From the NCBI RefSeq assembly GCF_041435355.1, contig NZ_CP108442.1, positions 8,120,501 to 8,184,500 on the forward strand: 64,000 nucleotides of DNA, read 5' to 3'. This stretch comes from Streptomyces sp. NBC_01276 (GTDB taxonomy: Bacteria > Actinomycetota > Actinomycetes > Streptomycetales > Streptomycetaceae). A program made the translations under genes and the position numbers. A model generated the notes under the pieces. That model ran no database searches. It was not told the DNA's origin and saw only the letters and a program-made list of their open reading frames with translations. Shown one piece after another: positions 53,379 through 61,768 of this stretch (position 1 is its first letter; each line of letters starts with the position of its first letter).

Positions 53379-53690
53379 CCCGGAAGCATACTGAAGGTGA
53401 CATGCCCTTAACGCTGTGTGGCAATGGTGATGCTGTCCAGCGGTCGCGTTCCCCAACCGGCAGGCGCGGACGGATCAGTGGAACCACCGCGAGCAACTGG
53501 GACAGCAGTCGAAAGCCCGAGCCGAGCGGCTTCCAGAGCGCACCAACGATTGCTGACAGCCTCCTTCCACCACTGGCAGGCATGGCGCTCTGACACCCCC
53601 AACTCGGCGGCGGAGAACGACAACACGGGAGCCCCTGTGGACTCTTACCGGACCCGGTACCGTGGTCAGAAGCCACACTTGGAGGAGCCC

Positions 53691-53996
53691 TTGAGCGCCC
53701 AGCCCGAATACGCGCCCGCACCACCCCCGGCCCCCGAGCCCACCGCGGCTGTGGAGCTCCTTGCCCGGGTCCGCAAGGCCCCCCGGGCCGCGCAATGGGT
53801 GCCGGCGTTCGAGCATGACTGGGCCCAGGCCCTGGAGGCGTCCCGGCACAGCTACAGCCTCACCCCGCTCCACGAGGTCGTCCGCGTTTGGAAGGCCCGT
53901 CTGGCATCCGCCTCGGCCGTCGACGCATTCATCGCCTCCGGGCTGGACGACTCCGACGGCATCGGCCTGGAAGACGTCCTGGGCGCGCGTTCATGA
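53691..53996 (+). CDS. DUF6247-type antitoxin-like protein
   Basis: A 101-residue protein with a TTG start and a strong GGAGGAG ribosome site. After a Pro-rich N-terminus it reads AVELLARVRKAPRAAQWVPA, FEHDWAQALEASRHSYSLTP, LHEVVRVWKARLASASAVDA and GLDDSDGIGLEDVLGARS. This matches DUF6247 proteins found upstream of small RelE-like genes. Its TGA overlaps the next ATG (ATGA), the coupling seen in type II toxin-antitoxin operons, where the first gene is usually the antitoxin. Confidence 0.75.
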   Translation: MSAQPEYAPAPPPAPEPTAAVELLARVRKAPRAAQWVPAFEHDWAQALEASRHSYSLTPLHEVVRVWKARLASASAVDAFIASGLDDSDGIGLEDVLGARS

Positions 53997-54247
53997 GCGG
54001 ATGGCCGGCCCGCCTCTCCCCACAGGCTGCCAAGGTGCTAACGGCGCTCCCCGATCATGCGGTGGAGATGGTCCGCGATGTCGTGGACCTTGCCTCCCGC
54101 GACCCGTGCTCCTTTACGCCTTTCGACAGCCGTGATCCTGAAGGAGAAGACATCCGGTCTGCCACTGTCGGGCAGCTGTCGGTGGTCTACTTCATCAACC
54201 GGCCCAGCGGCCGCCTGTACGTCATCGACATCGTCTGGCTCGGCTGA
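53993..54247 (+). CDS. RelE/ParE-like toxin candidate
   Basis: An 84-residue protein overlapping the antitoxin-like gene by four bases. It reads GWPARLSPQAAKVLTALPDH, AVEMVRDVVDLASRDPCSFT, GQLSVVYFINRPSGRLYVID and IVWLG. Helices followed by a beta sheet ending in R-L-x-V-I-D-I-x-W are the usual RelE/ParE layout. No catalytic residues can be assigned with confidence. Toxicity is inferred from fold and gene pairing. Confidence 0.65.
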   Translation: MSGWPARLSPQAAKVLTALPDHAVEMVRDVVDLASRDPCSFTPFDSRDPEGEDIRSATVGQLSVVYFINRPSGRLYVIDIVWLG

Positions 54248-54409
54248 CGCCTGGCTGTCCAGTGGTGCCCGGATGGTGCGGCCGCGCGATCGGCTGCGAG
54301 GGTGCACAGTGTTTTGCCGCCGCCCGCACCGATACCGCCCTCACACTCCTCCTGGCAGGGCCGCTGAAAACGGATGGCCGGCAGCCTCCCGCCCGGTCAT
54401 CCTGACCCA

Positions 54410-55303
54410 ATGGGAGACAGAGCCAACGTCATCGTCGTCCGCGAGAACGGTACACATGAGCTGTACCGAACCGGCTGGGCGGTCGGAATCGACCTCGACT
54501 TGCTGGAAGGGCCGACGCCGGTTCTCGCCATGCTTCCCGAACTCCGCCAAGACGGCTGGTGGTTGGACGACACCATGGCGCAGGGCGGGATACTGCTCGA
54601 CCTCGGCCGGAAGGTGCTCCTGTTCTTCGCCTGGGAGGGGCCTACCACTGAGCTCCGCCACCGCGCGGCCATGTTCGAGCTGATCCGAGCCGCGTGGCCG
54701 GGCTGGGAGGTCCGCTGGCTATACGACGGCTCGGCCGAACTGCGTGAGTACGTCGGGCTGGACCCGGAGTACGTTCGCTGCCGCGATTCGGACCCCTCCT
54801 TGGCCCCACTGCTGGCCCCCGGCGACGAGGACTTGGCCGGGCCCGACCCAGGCGGTGTGGTGATCACGGTCGGCACCAGCCACTGCCACGTCGCCTCTGA
54901 CGCCTTCGGCCACCCAGTCCGCGAGGGAGCCACCCTGCTCAACCGTCTGGCGGACGCCCCCGCGCACGGAGGCTGCCATCTGCACGTCAACTCCGTCATC
55001 CACCTCGACCCGGAACGCCGCCACCTGGGCTGGTGGTCCCTCTACTCCTCAGCACAGGCTTACCAAGTACCAGAGTTGTGGCCGGGCTGGACGGTGGAGT
55101 TCTGGCATGACAACTGGGAACGGCACGTCAGAGCCAGCGACCGCTTCTCTCCGGCGGCGTTCGACGCCGGAGAGGAAGCCAGAGCCGCAGCGCTCGCCGA
55201 GGCCGGGGAGCGCCGGGCTATCCGGGCCGGCAGCCGCGCCCAGGTCACCCGTCTAGGGACCGCGCCGACTCGACCCCAGAGGGGAGGACCGCAACCGGCC
55301 TGA
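54410..55303 (+). CDS. Conserved hypothetical protein
   Basis: A 297-residue cytoplasmic protein from ATG 54410 (GDRANVIVVRENGTHELYRT). The N-terminal part is of a type widespread in Streptomyces (GWAVGIDLDLLEGPTPVLAM, TMAQGGILLDLGRKVLLFFA). The C-terminal half has LWPGWTVEFWHDNWERHVRA and an Ala-rich helix. No enzymatic motif is recognised. It stands alone downstream of the toxin-antitoxin-like pair. The 55304-55742 stretch after it holds no gene I can support. Confidence 0.75.
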   Translation: MGDRANVIVVRENGTHELYRTGWAVGIDLDLLEGPTPVLAMLPELRQDGWWLDDTMAQGGILLDLGRKVLLFFAWEGPTTELRHRAAMFELIRAAWPGWEVRWLYDGSAELREYVGLDPEYVRCRDSDPSLAPLLAPGDEDLAGPDPGGVVITVGTSHCHVASDAFGHPVREGATLLNRLADAPAHGGCHLHVNSVIHLDPERRHLGWWSLYSSAQAYQVPELWPGWTVEFWHDNWERHVRASDRFSPAAFDAGEEARAAALAEAGERRAIRAGSRAQVTRLGTAPTRPQRGGPQPA

Positions 55304-55742
55304 TCATGGACGACTGGCCGACATCACGCATTCAAGCTCAGGAGTGGTCCATCGCGTCCGAAGACAACGGTCCCCGACCACGAAGGACGGGCGGTGTCCG
55401 GCACCACCGGGCTCCTTCCACCCGAGTTCGTGGGCTGCTGTCGGCCGTCATGGACACCGGTGTCACCGAGGACGACCTGGCTGCTTCGCCACCGAGGGCG
55501 CGCAGCGGGTGCCGGCATGCCGCGCATCGTGATCACAGGGCTGCTGGACGGCTGACAGGTTCTCCACTGCGGTACTGCGTGGGGTGAGCACCGGCACGCG
55601 TTCCGTGCGCCACAGGCCCCGCCGTTTTTCGCCGTGCAGCCTGGGACACCCTCAGGGCCCGGAATCCCCGTGGCACCAGGGCAAAGACTGACGCGGTGTG
55701 TCGGGAAGGCCGGCAGGGCGGCCGAAGTCCTACGGTGCGCTC

Positions 55743-56474
55743 ATGTCAGACAAGCTCCCGGCCCGCGTACGGTCCGCTGTGCTGGCCCGGCTGCGCACGG
55801 GCCAGAGCGTTCAGGCCGTGGCGGAGGAACTGGGGGTGGTCGTCCGTGAGGTGTTGCGCGGCGCCCGGACGGATACGGCGCTGGCCCTCGCGCTGGCCGG
55901 TGTGGACCCGGACAGCGCCGAGGCGGTCGGCATCGCCGGCCGCGCGGACTACCTGCGGCTGCTGGCCCTGGGAACCTCCCCCAGTCTGGCGTCCCAGATC
56001 CTGTTCGACGGAGCCGGTCAGGCCAGCACCTGGCGCAGCGACCAGCCAGCATTCGCTGCCGCATGCGACGCGGTGGCCGCCGCGACCGTGAAGCGGGCGG
56101 AACGCCGCCCGTCCCGCTTCACGCCGGAGCGCCGCGGCCAGTTCCTCGAGTACATGCGTGCCGGGATGGCGACGACGAAGGCCGCGGCGGAGTTCGGCAT
56201 CACGACCGCGGCCGTCTATCAGCGCCGACGCCGCGACGCCGGCTTTGCCGCGGCCACGGACCGGGCTACCGCCAGCCGCATCACCCCGGAACCCGCCAGC
56301 GCCGCTGCCACCGAGGCACAGTGGACGGCGTTCTACGAGCACCTCGCTGTCCACGGTGTGCTCCGGCAGGCGGCTCTCGCCGCGGGGATTCGGCCCGAGG
56401 CCGTCTACGACCGGCGCCGATCAGACACCGGCTTCGCGAAGCAGACCGACCGGCTGCGTACGCGACGCTCGTGA
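55743..56474 (+). CDS. Helix-turn-helix DNA-binding-like protein
   Basis: A 243-residue basic protein from ATG 55743 with three or four related helix-turn-helix units: VRSAVLARLRTGQSVQAVAE (about 7-26), RGQFLEYMRAGMATTKAAAE with FGITTAAVYQRRRRDAGFAA (about 130-170), and HGVLRQAALAAGIRPEAVYD (about 205-225). The R-R-R-x-x-D/S-x-F-A motif repeats after the last two. It looks like a repeated homeodomain-like regulator or a phage/terminase-small-subunit-like protein. It precedes the CRISPR array by 150 bases on the opposite strand. Confidence 0.7.
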   Translation: MSDKLPARVRSAVLARLRTGQSVQAVAEELGVVVREVLRGARTDTALALALAGVDPDSAEAVGIAGRADYLRLLALGTSPSLASQILFDGAGQASTWRSDQPAFAAACDAVAAATVKRAERRPSRFTPERRGQFLEYMRAGMATTKAAAEFGITTAAVYQRRRRDAGFAAATDRATASRITPEPASAAATEAQWTAFYEHLAVHGVLRQAALAAGIRPEAVYDRRRSDTGFAKQTDRLRTRRS

Positions 56475-56623
56475 GGAGACCTTCGAGACAAGACGACGAC
56501 CCCAGTCGCATGCAGCCTGGTGTCAGGTCTGGCGAGGCGTGAGCCGATCCGGCATTTCACCTGCAGCCCGGCGGATGCCGTCGCCATGCCCGGCATCGTC
56601 GAGGAGCCCATGAGCCACTTGGG

Positions 56624-56955
56624 TGGACCGTCCCTGCGCGTATGGGCCGGACTTCGGGTCGTCCAGTCCGACCTGGATGGGGAGGGGGCCGTCCCTGTGG
56701 GTATGGGCCGGCCCCGCTCTACACCCGGATCCGGAGAGCAGGTAGGGACCGTCCCAGCGCGTACGGGCCGAACCCGTGGTGTGGATGGGTTTCGAGTGGT
56801 GGTGCGGGACCGTCCCTGCGCGTACGAGCCGGACTAGCCCCTCGGGTCCCATTGCATACGCCTCGCGGGACCATCCCTGCGCGTACGGGCCGGACCACTA
56901 CTGGACGGCCGACGGCGCTACCTCGCGGGACCATCCCTGCGCGTACGGGCCGGAC
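56624..56955 (-). CRISPR. Orphan type I-E-like CRISPR array, 6 repeats and 5 spacers
   Basis: Repeats of 29 bases start at 56624, 56685, 56745, 56806, 56867 and 56927, so spacers are 31-32 bases. On the plus strand they begin GGGACC(A/G)TCCC and end GGGCCGGAC; 56867 and 56927 are identical, the others carry 1-6 differences. Reversed, they end in GGGATGGTCCC, matching the usual orientation of type I-E repeats, so the array should be transcribed leftward. Repeat decay at the left end fits a leader on the right. The five spacers share no obvious similarity. No cas gene is in the window. Confidence 0.85.
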
Positions 56956-57165
56956 CCTGGCTGACCTGCTGCAGTTTTGCGGCGGTTGTCGTTGCGGCAT
57001 CACTTCCGCTGGTTCCGGCATTCTTCCTATGCCTGCACGCTATGGATATATAGGGACGGCTAGGGCATTACTGCCCTAGATGGCCTGTTCGGGCCTTCCC
57101 GCTTCTTCCCGCTTGCCTTGCCGGCACCTGGGTGCCGACCGGGACTTACTAGTGGTCCACGGGCA
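56956..57165 (-). promoter_or_regulatory. Candidate CRISPR leader merged with the right end of a TnpB element
   Basis: The 210 bases between the array and tnpB are more AT-rich than their surroundings (for example CTATGGATATATAGGGAC near 57041). They hold a CTAGGGCA-TTAC-TGCCCTAG palindrome at 57060-57079 and a GGCACC-TG-GGTGCC-type hairpin near 57123-57138. Part should be the array's leader and part the transposon end; the boundary cannot be fixed from sequence alone. Confidence 0.45.
57060..57079. repeat. 20-base palindromic hairpin
   Basis: CTAGGGCA, TTAC, TGCCCTAG: a perfect 8-bp stem. A related hairpin core, GGGCATTACAGCCC, lies at 57158-57171 across the tnpB stop codon. Sharing GGGCATTAC suggests both belong to the element's 3' end or its guide RNA. 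Confidence 0.6.
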
Positions 57166-57260
57166 TTACAGCCCCTCTCCAGGGGTCTGTTTCGAACCAT
57201 ATCCGGTGGATGTGGCATTTGCTTTGATGTTGCGGGCGGCGTTGCGGTCTCTGTCGAGTA
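57090..57260 (-). ncRNA. Candidate omega RNA overlapping the tnpB 3' end
   Basis: TnpB proteins of IS200/IS605 elements use a guide RNA made from the 3' end of tnpB and the transposon right end. The position is inferred from that rule and from the hairpins near 57123-57138 and 57158-57171. No boundary is directly visible. The guide would be the sequence immediately left of the element end, somewhere in 57060-57120. Confidence 0.35.
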
Positions 57261-58590
57261 CCAGCCCGCAGTCGCGGCAGTGGAACTGCCGGTCCTTCAG
57301 GGTCTGCTCCTGGTTGATCCATCCGCAGCCGGAGCACGTCTTGGAGGACGGGAAGTACGTCGAGACCCGGGCGATTCGGGCGCCGTACGAGAGGGCCTTG
57401 TACTCGATCTGCCGATTCAGCTCGCCGAACGCGGCGTCCAGAATGCCGCGGTTGAGGCCGGCTTTCTGGCGTACATTGCGGCCCGGCCTTTCCGTGGTTC
57501 CTTTGGCCGAGGCCACCATGCCTTTGGTGTTCAGGGTCTCCAGGGCCACTTCGGCGTACTGCTGGACCAGGCGCTTGGAGATGAGGTGCAGAGCATGTGC
57601 CCGGCGGGCGGACAGCTGCGCGTGGAGTTTGGCGACGCGGTCCCGGGCTTCGAGGTATCCCTTCGACTGCTGGGCGGCACCGCGAACGTAACGGCGGGCC
57701 ATGACGCGTTGGGCGCGGGCCAGCTTCCGGCGGGTGTTTTCCAGATGGCGGGGATTGTCGACTGCTTCGACGGCCCGGGCGTGGGAGTGGAGGGTGAGCG
57801 GGTCGGAGAAGGTTGCCAGTGTGCTGACGCCCAGGTCGGCGCCGATACGGCCAGCGGCCACCTGGCGGCGAGTCGGCCGGTCGGGGATGCTCTGCTCAAC
57901 CCGGCACAGCACGGACGCATGCCAGCGGTGGCCCTCGCGGGACACGGTCACCGAGGTGATCACCGCTGTGCCGGCGCTGATGCGGCGGACCAGGTCCCGG
58001 GCGGACTGGTGCAGCCGGACGGTGAACGCGGCCTGCCCGCCACCCCCGGGGATCCGCAGACGGCGGGGGCCGGTGAATCTGATCTCAGGCTTCTTCACGT
58101 TGTGGACCAGGCGGAAGCGCTCGCGTCCGCCGCGCCGCTTGAATCGCGGGTACCCGACGCGGGCCCCGGCGCGCTGGCCGGCCGCCGAGGCCCGCCAGTT
58201 TCTGAACGCGGTCGAGGCATCGTCGAACGCGGTGTAGTACGCCCTGCTGCTCACGCCTTCCCACCACGGGAACGGTTCCTTGCCCTCCTCTCCTTCCGGC
58301 AGCGGGCCGATGAACGGCTGGCCTTTGACTTCGCGGAACCAGGCCTGTGCCTGGAACGCTGAAGGCACCTGGACCCTGGGGGCCTTCTTGTTGGCTTCGG
58401 CACGGCTCATCCCCTCGGCCACCAGCCGGTCGCGGCCACGTTCCCAGACGCGGTGCACGGCCGTCATGTAGCCCAAGGCGAAGTCGAAGCCGCACCTGGC
58501 GGCGGTGGCATACCGCTGAAGAACCTCGACCTGGACAGGAGTGACGTCGAGTGCGAACCGGTGCGCGCGCAGCAGTTCCATGATGGCCAT
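57166..58590 (-). CDS. tnpB: TnpB-family RNA-guided nuclease (IS200/IS605 type)
   Basis: A 474-residue protein from ATG 58590. The N-terminal helical/beta region is LLRAHRFALDVTPVQVEVLQ and onward. The RuvC triad is complete: Asp in GRIGADLGVSTLATFSDP near 250, Glu in VALETLNTKGMVASAKG near 348, Asp in LVLDRDRNAARNIKA near 445. A CSGCG...CRDCG zinc finger sits near 420-440. TnpB cuts DNA next to a short motif using a guide from its own 3' end. No TnpA is adjacent, so mobility would need a helper. An in-frame ATG at 58581 is an alternative start. Confidence 0.93.
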   Translation of the reverse strand: MAIMELLRAHRFALDVTPVQVEVLQRYATAARCGFDFALGYMTAVHRVWERGRDRLVAEGMSRAEANKKAPRVQVPSAFQAQAWFREVKGQPFIGPLPEGEEGKEPFPWWEGVSSRAYYTAFDDASTAFRNWRASAAGQRAGARVGYPRFKRRGGRERFRLVHNVKKPEIRFTGPRRLRIPGGGGQAAFTVRLHQSARDLVRRISAGTAVITSVTVSREGHRWHASVLCRVEQSIPDRPTRRQVAAGRIGADLGVSTLATFSDPLTLHSHARAVEAVDNPRHLENTRRKLARAQRVMARRYVRGAAQQSKGYLEARDRVAKLHAQLSARRAHALHLISKRLVQQYAEVALETLNTKGMVASAKGTTERPGRNVRQKAGLNRGILDAAFGELNRQIEYKALSYGARIARVSTYFPSSKTCSGCGWINQEQTLKDRQFHCRDCGLVLDRDRNAARNIKANATSTGYGSKQTPGEGL

Positions 58591-58743
58591 CGGGAGCCAG
58601 TCCAGCAGGTGGCGGACCGCGATTCCAGGACCGTATGGGTTCGGATTCCCCGTGGCGGGCTTGCGGCAAGTGCAGATGGCTCTCGCGTTGCTGATCCCGG
58701 CGAAAGCGTCCCGGCGGTCTCCTCGGGTGGGCAGGATGTGGGC

Positions 58744-59853
58744 ATGGAGCAGCGTGATATGGGACCGGGCGGCGCCCGGCCGGTGGTGGTACGGGTACCG
58801 GTCGATCCGGTCGAGGCGGTCGTGGAAGCGGATGCCGCCGATGCTGCGAAGCAGCTGGCCGATCTGGCCGTGAGGGGACCGCTGTTCGGAGTGGCCGCGC
58901 AGGACGTCCGCGGCGGACCGGGCTGGTCGGTGGTCCGTCCCGTGACGGCCGGCTGCCCGCAGCAGGCACGGGACAGCCTGAACTCGCTGCTGTGGTTCCG
59001 GGCGAAGGACGAGGCGCGCGACCGGCAGGAGCGGTGCGCGCTGCTGGCGGCGGTGGCCCGCCTGGAGGGTGAGCGCGTCGACGACCTCACCGTGGCCGGC
59101 ACCCGGTACCGCATCGTGCGGGCCGAGGAGTACGCCGGTTCGGGTCCGACGGGCATTGAGGAGCCCCGGCCGACCGACCCGGAGCCAGCCGCCCCCGACT
59201 GGACGCGCGGCGCCCGGCGGGCGGAGATCGACGCCGGTCTGGTGCTGGATCCCGACGCGCCGGTCACCCCGATGCAGGCCGCGGAACGGCTGGCGCTGCG
59301 CGACCTGTCCTACGCCGGTACCCGCTACCCCGCCATGGTCCTCGCCGACTCGCAGCGAGCCCTGGAGACCCACCCGGACGTCCTGCTCCTGCCCGCGACG
59401 TTCACCGTGGTGGAGAAGACCGACAGAGGGTGGAAGCCGGTCAGCGGCCCGCACGCCAGCGCACACGACGCGCGCCGGTCCCTGGACTTCGCCCTGACCT
59501 GGGCGTGGCCCCGGATGCAGGGCCTGATCCCCTTCGATGCCGACGACACCGCAGACGCCCGCACCCTCACCGCCGCCGGCCACACTTCGGGCACCGCAGC
59601 CGGGCAGCTGGCCACCTGCGCCGAGGCAGCCGACCGGCTCCGGGCCGGACTCGTCAACCGCCTCGAAGTCGGGGACAGCGTGTATCTGATCGGCCGTGTC
59701 CGGCGCCTGGTGCGCTGGGGCCCCGACGGCCCCGAGGAGCCACGCCCCACGGACACCAACGGACACGATCCCGGCCAGATTCACCCCGTGCTTGACGAAG
59801 ACGGCAACATCCTGCCCGAGGAGGGCGACGACGAAGACGAAGCGGCCCTCTGA
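58744..59853 (+). CDS. DUF5954 family protein
   Basis: A 369-residue protein from ATG 58744 in the family's usual layout: PVVVRVPVDPVEAVVEADAA, LAVRGPLFGVAAQDVRGGPG, NSLLWFRAKDEARDRQERCA and YRIVRAEEYAGSGPTGIEEP. Later come DPDAPVTPMQAAERLALRDL and HDARRSLDFALTWAWPRMQG, with an acidic tail. The family is widespread in Streptomyces and of unknown function, probably cytoplasmic. It is divergent from tnpB across 153 bases, so the transposon's left end probably lies in this gene's promoter region. Confidence 0.85.
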   Translation: MEQRDMGPGGARPVVVRVPVDPVEAVVEADAADAAKQLADLAVRGPLFGVAAQDVRGGPGWSVVRPVTAGCPQQARDSLNSLLWFRAKDEARDRQERCALLAAVARLEGERVDDLTVAGTRYRIVRAEEYAGSGPTGIEEPRPTDPEPAAPDWTRGARRAEIDAGLVLDPDAPVTPMQAAERLALRDLSYAGTRYPAMVLADSQRALETHPDVLLLPATFTVVEKTDRGWKPVSGPHASAHDARRSLDFALTWAWPRMQGLIPFDADDTADARTLTAAGHTSGTAAGQLATCAEAADRLRAGLVNRLEVGDSVYLIGRVRRLVRWGPDGPEEPRPTDTNGHDPGQIHPVLDEDGNILPEEGDDEDEAAL

Positions 59854-59941
59854 TCGTCTCGGATTCCAGCGCTGGCTAAAGAGTGCTGGGACACGGCGAC
59901 GTGCACGGCCCGGCTGGGCTGTGGGCGGGAGACTGGCGGGC

Positions 59942-60250
59942 ATGGATGTGGAGTCGGTGGAGTCGGAGTTGCGGGCGCTGCGTCCGGCGGAGTTCACCGC
60001 GGCCCGGGATGAGTACGCGGCCCGGGCCCGGAAGACCGGAGACAGACAGCTCGCCGCGGCGATCGCGGCACTGCGCAAGCCGACGCTCGCGGCGTGGACG
60101 GCCGCGCTGCTGGCCCGCAGCCGGCCGAAGGAAGCGCACGGCCTGGCCGAGCTTGGCGAGGCACTCCGTGCGGCGCACCAGAGGCTGGACGCCGGGCAAC
60201 TGCGGAAGCTCTCACATGATCAGCGTGTGGTGATAGCCGGACGGCCGTGA
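59942..60250 (+). pseudogene. Conserved hypothetical protein, C-terminus lost by deletion
   Basis: ATG 59942 opens DVESVESELRALRPAEFTAA, RDEYAARARKTGDRQLAAAI and AALRKPTLAAWTAALLARSR, the N-terminus of a common actinobacterial hypothetical protein. The protein normally extends well past 150 residues. Here it runs out after LSHDQRVVIAGRP at 60250, exactly where the next gene begins without its own start. Confidence 0.65.
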
Positions 60251-60938
60251 GCCGATCGGATTCGCAGCCCTCCTCGCCAACCTCGTCACCGACCGGGCCT
60301 GGGAACTGCCCTCCGCCGGCGGATCGCTGGCCGACGAATGGCCGGCCGTGGTCACCGACCTCACCGGCCACGTCGCCCTCGCCGGCTACGACCCCGAAAC
60401 CGGTGAACTCGCCGTACGCCCCTCCTCCTCCCCCTATGCCACCGCCGTCCGGCTCCGCACCCGCCAGCTCATCGACGCCGCCAACCAGGTCATGGGCTCC
60501 GCCACCGCCGTCCGCAGCATCCGCATCCTGCCGCCCGGCACCGCCCCCGCCGCCCCGCGCCCGGCCGGCACACCCCGCAGTGCGGCCGCGGCCCCGAACC
60601 CGGCCCCGCCGCGGGCAGAGCCCTACGAGCAGCCCGCGGGCTACCTGGAGGCCATCGCCCAACACCGCGCCCACCGTCGCAGCGGCCCCGTGGACGCCCG
60701 GATCGTCCACGCCGCACGCGAGCAGATCCGCACCCGGATCCTCGAGCCCGAGAGCTCCTTCGCCCAGGGGCGGGCCGAGGCCCAGCGCCTTCGCGAGCAG
60801 AAGGAACGGGAACGGGCCAGGGGAACGTCGGAAGCCCGCGCCCTGGCTCGGGCCCGCGCCGAGAAGGCTGGCCTCACCCACCTTCCGCCGCGCCAGACCA
60901 CGGCCGCCGGGCCCGAGCTCCTTGACCGCACTGCTTGA
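60229..60938 (+). pseudogene. DciA-like (DUF721) protein lacking its N-terminus
   Basis: The frame from 60232 has no start codon before EPIGFAALLANLVTDRAWEL, AGGSLADEWPAVVTDLTGHV and GYDPETGELAVRPSSSPYAT, followed by RLRTRQLIDAANQVMG and VRSIRILPPG. This is the core of DciA/DUF721, the helicase-loading factor of many bacteria. A long Pro/Ala/Arg and coiled-coil C-terminal extension follows, as in plasmid and mobile-element versions. An internal GTG at 60345 would omit the start of the domain. Fusion to the truncated gene upstream marks a deletion. Confidence 0.7.
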
Positions 60939-61192
60939 AGAATGCGTCGTGGAAGGTCGCCTGGTTCTGTTCACGAGTTCCGGTTCTGGCTCAAGTTCTG
61001 TGGTGCATCAACGCTCTGTAATTGTTGATCTTCGTATTGTGCTCTGAGTAGGCCTCCTACCTGGAGATGCCGGAAGCAGGCGAAAGCAGAGGCCAACACC
61101 GGGTCACCCGAATGGACGCACCTGAGGCCTGGTGGCCCCCGGAGGGCGACTAGCGTCGGCTTTAGGTATCCCATATGACCGAAGGAGGACCC

Positions 61193-61768
61193 ATGACCCG
61201 CATACCCCGGCGTCCCGCGGCCCGCGTGGCCGCAGCCTTCGGGATCACCGCCGTGCAGTCCCTGGCCATGGGTGCCCTGGCTGCGGGCCCAGCTCACGCT
61301 TCCGTGCAGTACTACGAGATCCGCAGTCCGGACGGCAAATGCCTGGCCGTCCCGGGATCCTCCCAGCACTCCGGCGCGGATGTAGTCCTGTGGGACTGCC
61401 TGGGAATCACGGACCAGCGGTGGCGGGTCACAGACGGCCTCGACACCCCTGTCGGGCAGTTGGAGGACCGGCCGGCCAGCCAGCAGACCAATCACATCCT
61501 CTTCGTCAAGCTCCGGGTGCAGCACAGCGACAAGTGCCTGGTCCTGACCGGGGACCGCTTCGAACTGGGTGGCGACATCATGCAGGCGGACTGCTCGGAC
61601 CAGAACCTGAACACAGAGTGGGGGCTGGAAGGACACGGGGACCGCTTCGAGATCGGCGACGTGCACTGCGTCGGTGTGGCGGGCGGGAAACACCGCAACG
61701 GCACCCCCGTCGTCTACCAGGCCCGCACCGAGAAATGCCCGAAGTGGCTTTTCAAACCCTGGCAATGA
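61193..61768 (+). CDS. Secreted ricin-type beta-trefoil lectin
   Basis: A 191-residue protein from ATG 61193 with an ideal GAAGGAGG ribosome site. The signal peptide (ARVAAAFGITAVQSLAMGAL, ending AHA) is followed by a single beta-trefoil: YEIRSPDGKCLAVPGSSQHS, VVLWDCLGITDQRWRV, LRVQHSDKCLVLTGDR and MQADCSDQNLNTEWGLE, the Q-x-W-type carbohydrate-binding repeats. Six Cys in pairs suggest disulfides. It has no catalytic partner domain, so it is probably an extracellular sugar-binding protein. Confidence 0.85.
   Translation: MTRIPRRPAARVAAAFGITAVQSLAMGALAAGPAHASVQYYEIRSPDGKCLAVPGSSQHSGADVVLWDCLGITDQRWRVTDGLDTPVGQLEDRPASQQTNHILFVKLRVQHSDKCLVLTGDRFELGGDIMQADCSDQNLNTEWGLEGHGDRFEIGDVHCVGVAGGKHRNGTPVVYQARTEKCPKWLFKPWQ

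Noticed and set aside
56760..56970. CRISPR-like repeats as a tandem protein-coding repeat
   Set aside because: The 60-61-base period is not constant modulo 3, and intervening segments are unrelated to each other, which fits spacers rather than coding repeats.
57166..60078. 970-codon minus-strand frame as a giant TnpB fusion
   Set aside because: Only the last 474 codons match TnpB; the rest is antisense to the DUF5954 gene. A short Cys-containing stretch just upstream (ICTCRKPATGNPNPYG) was noted but cannot be supported as part of the protein.
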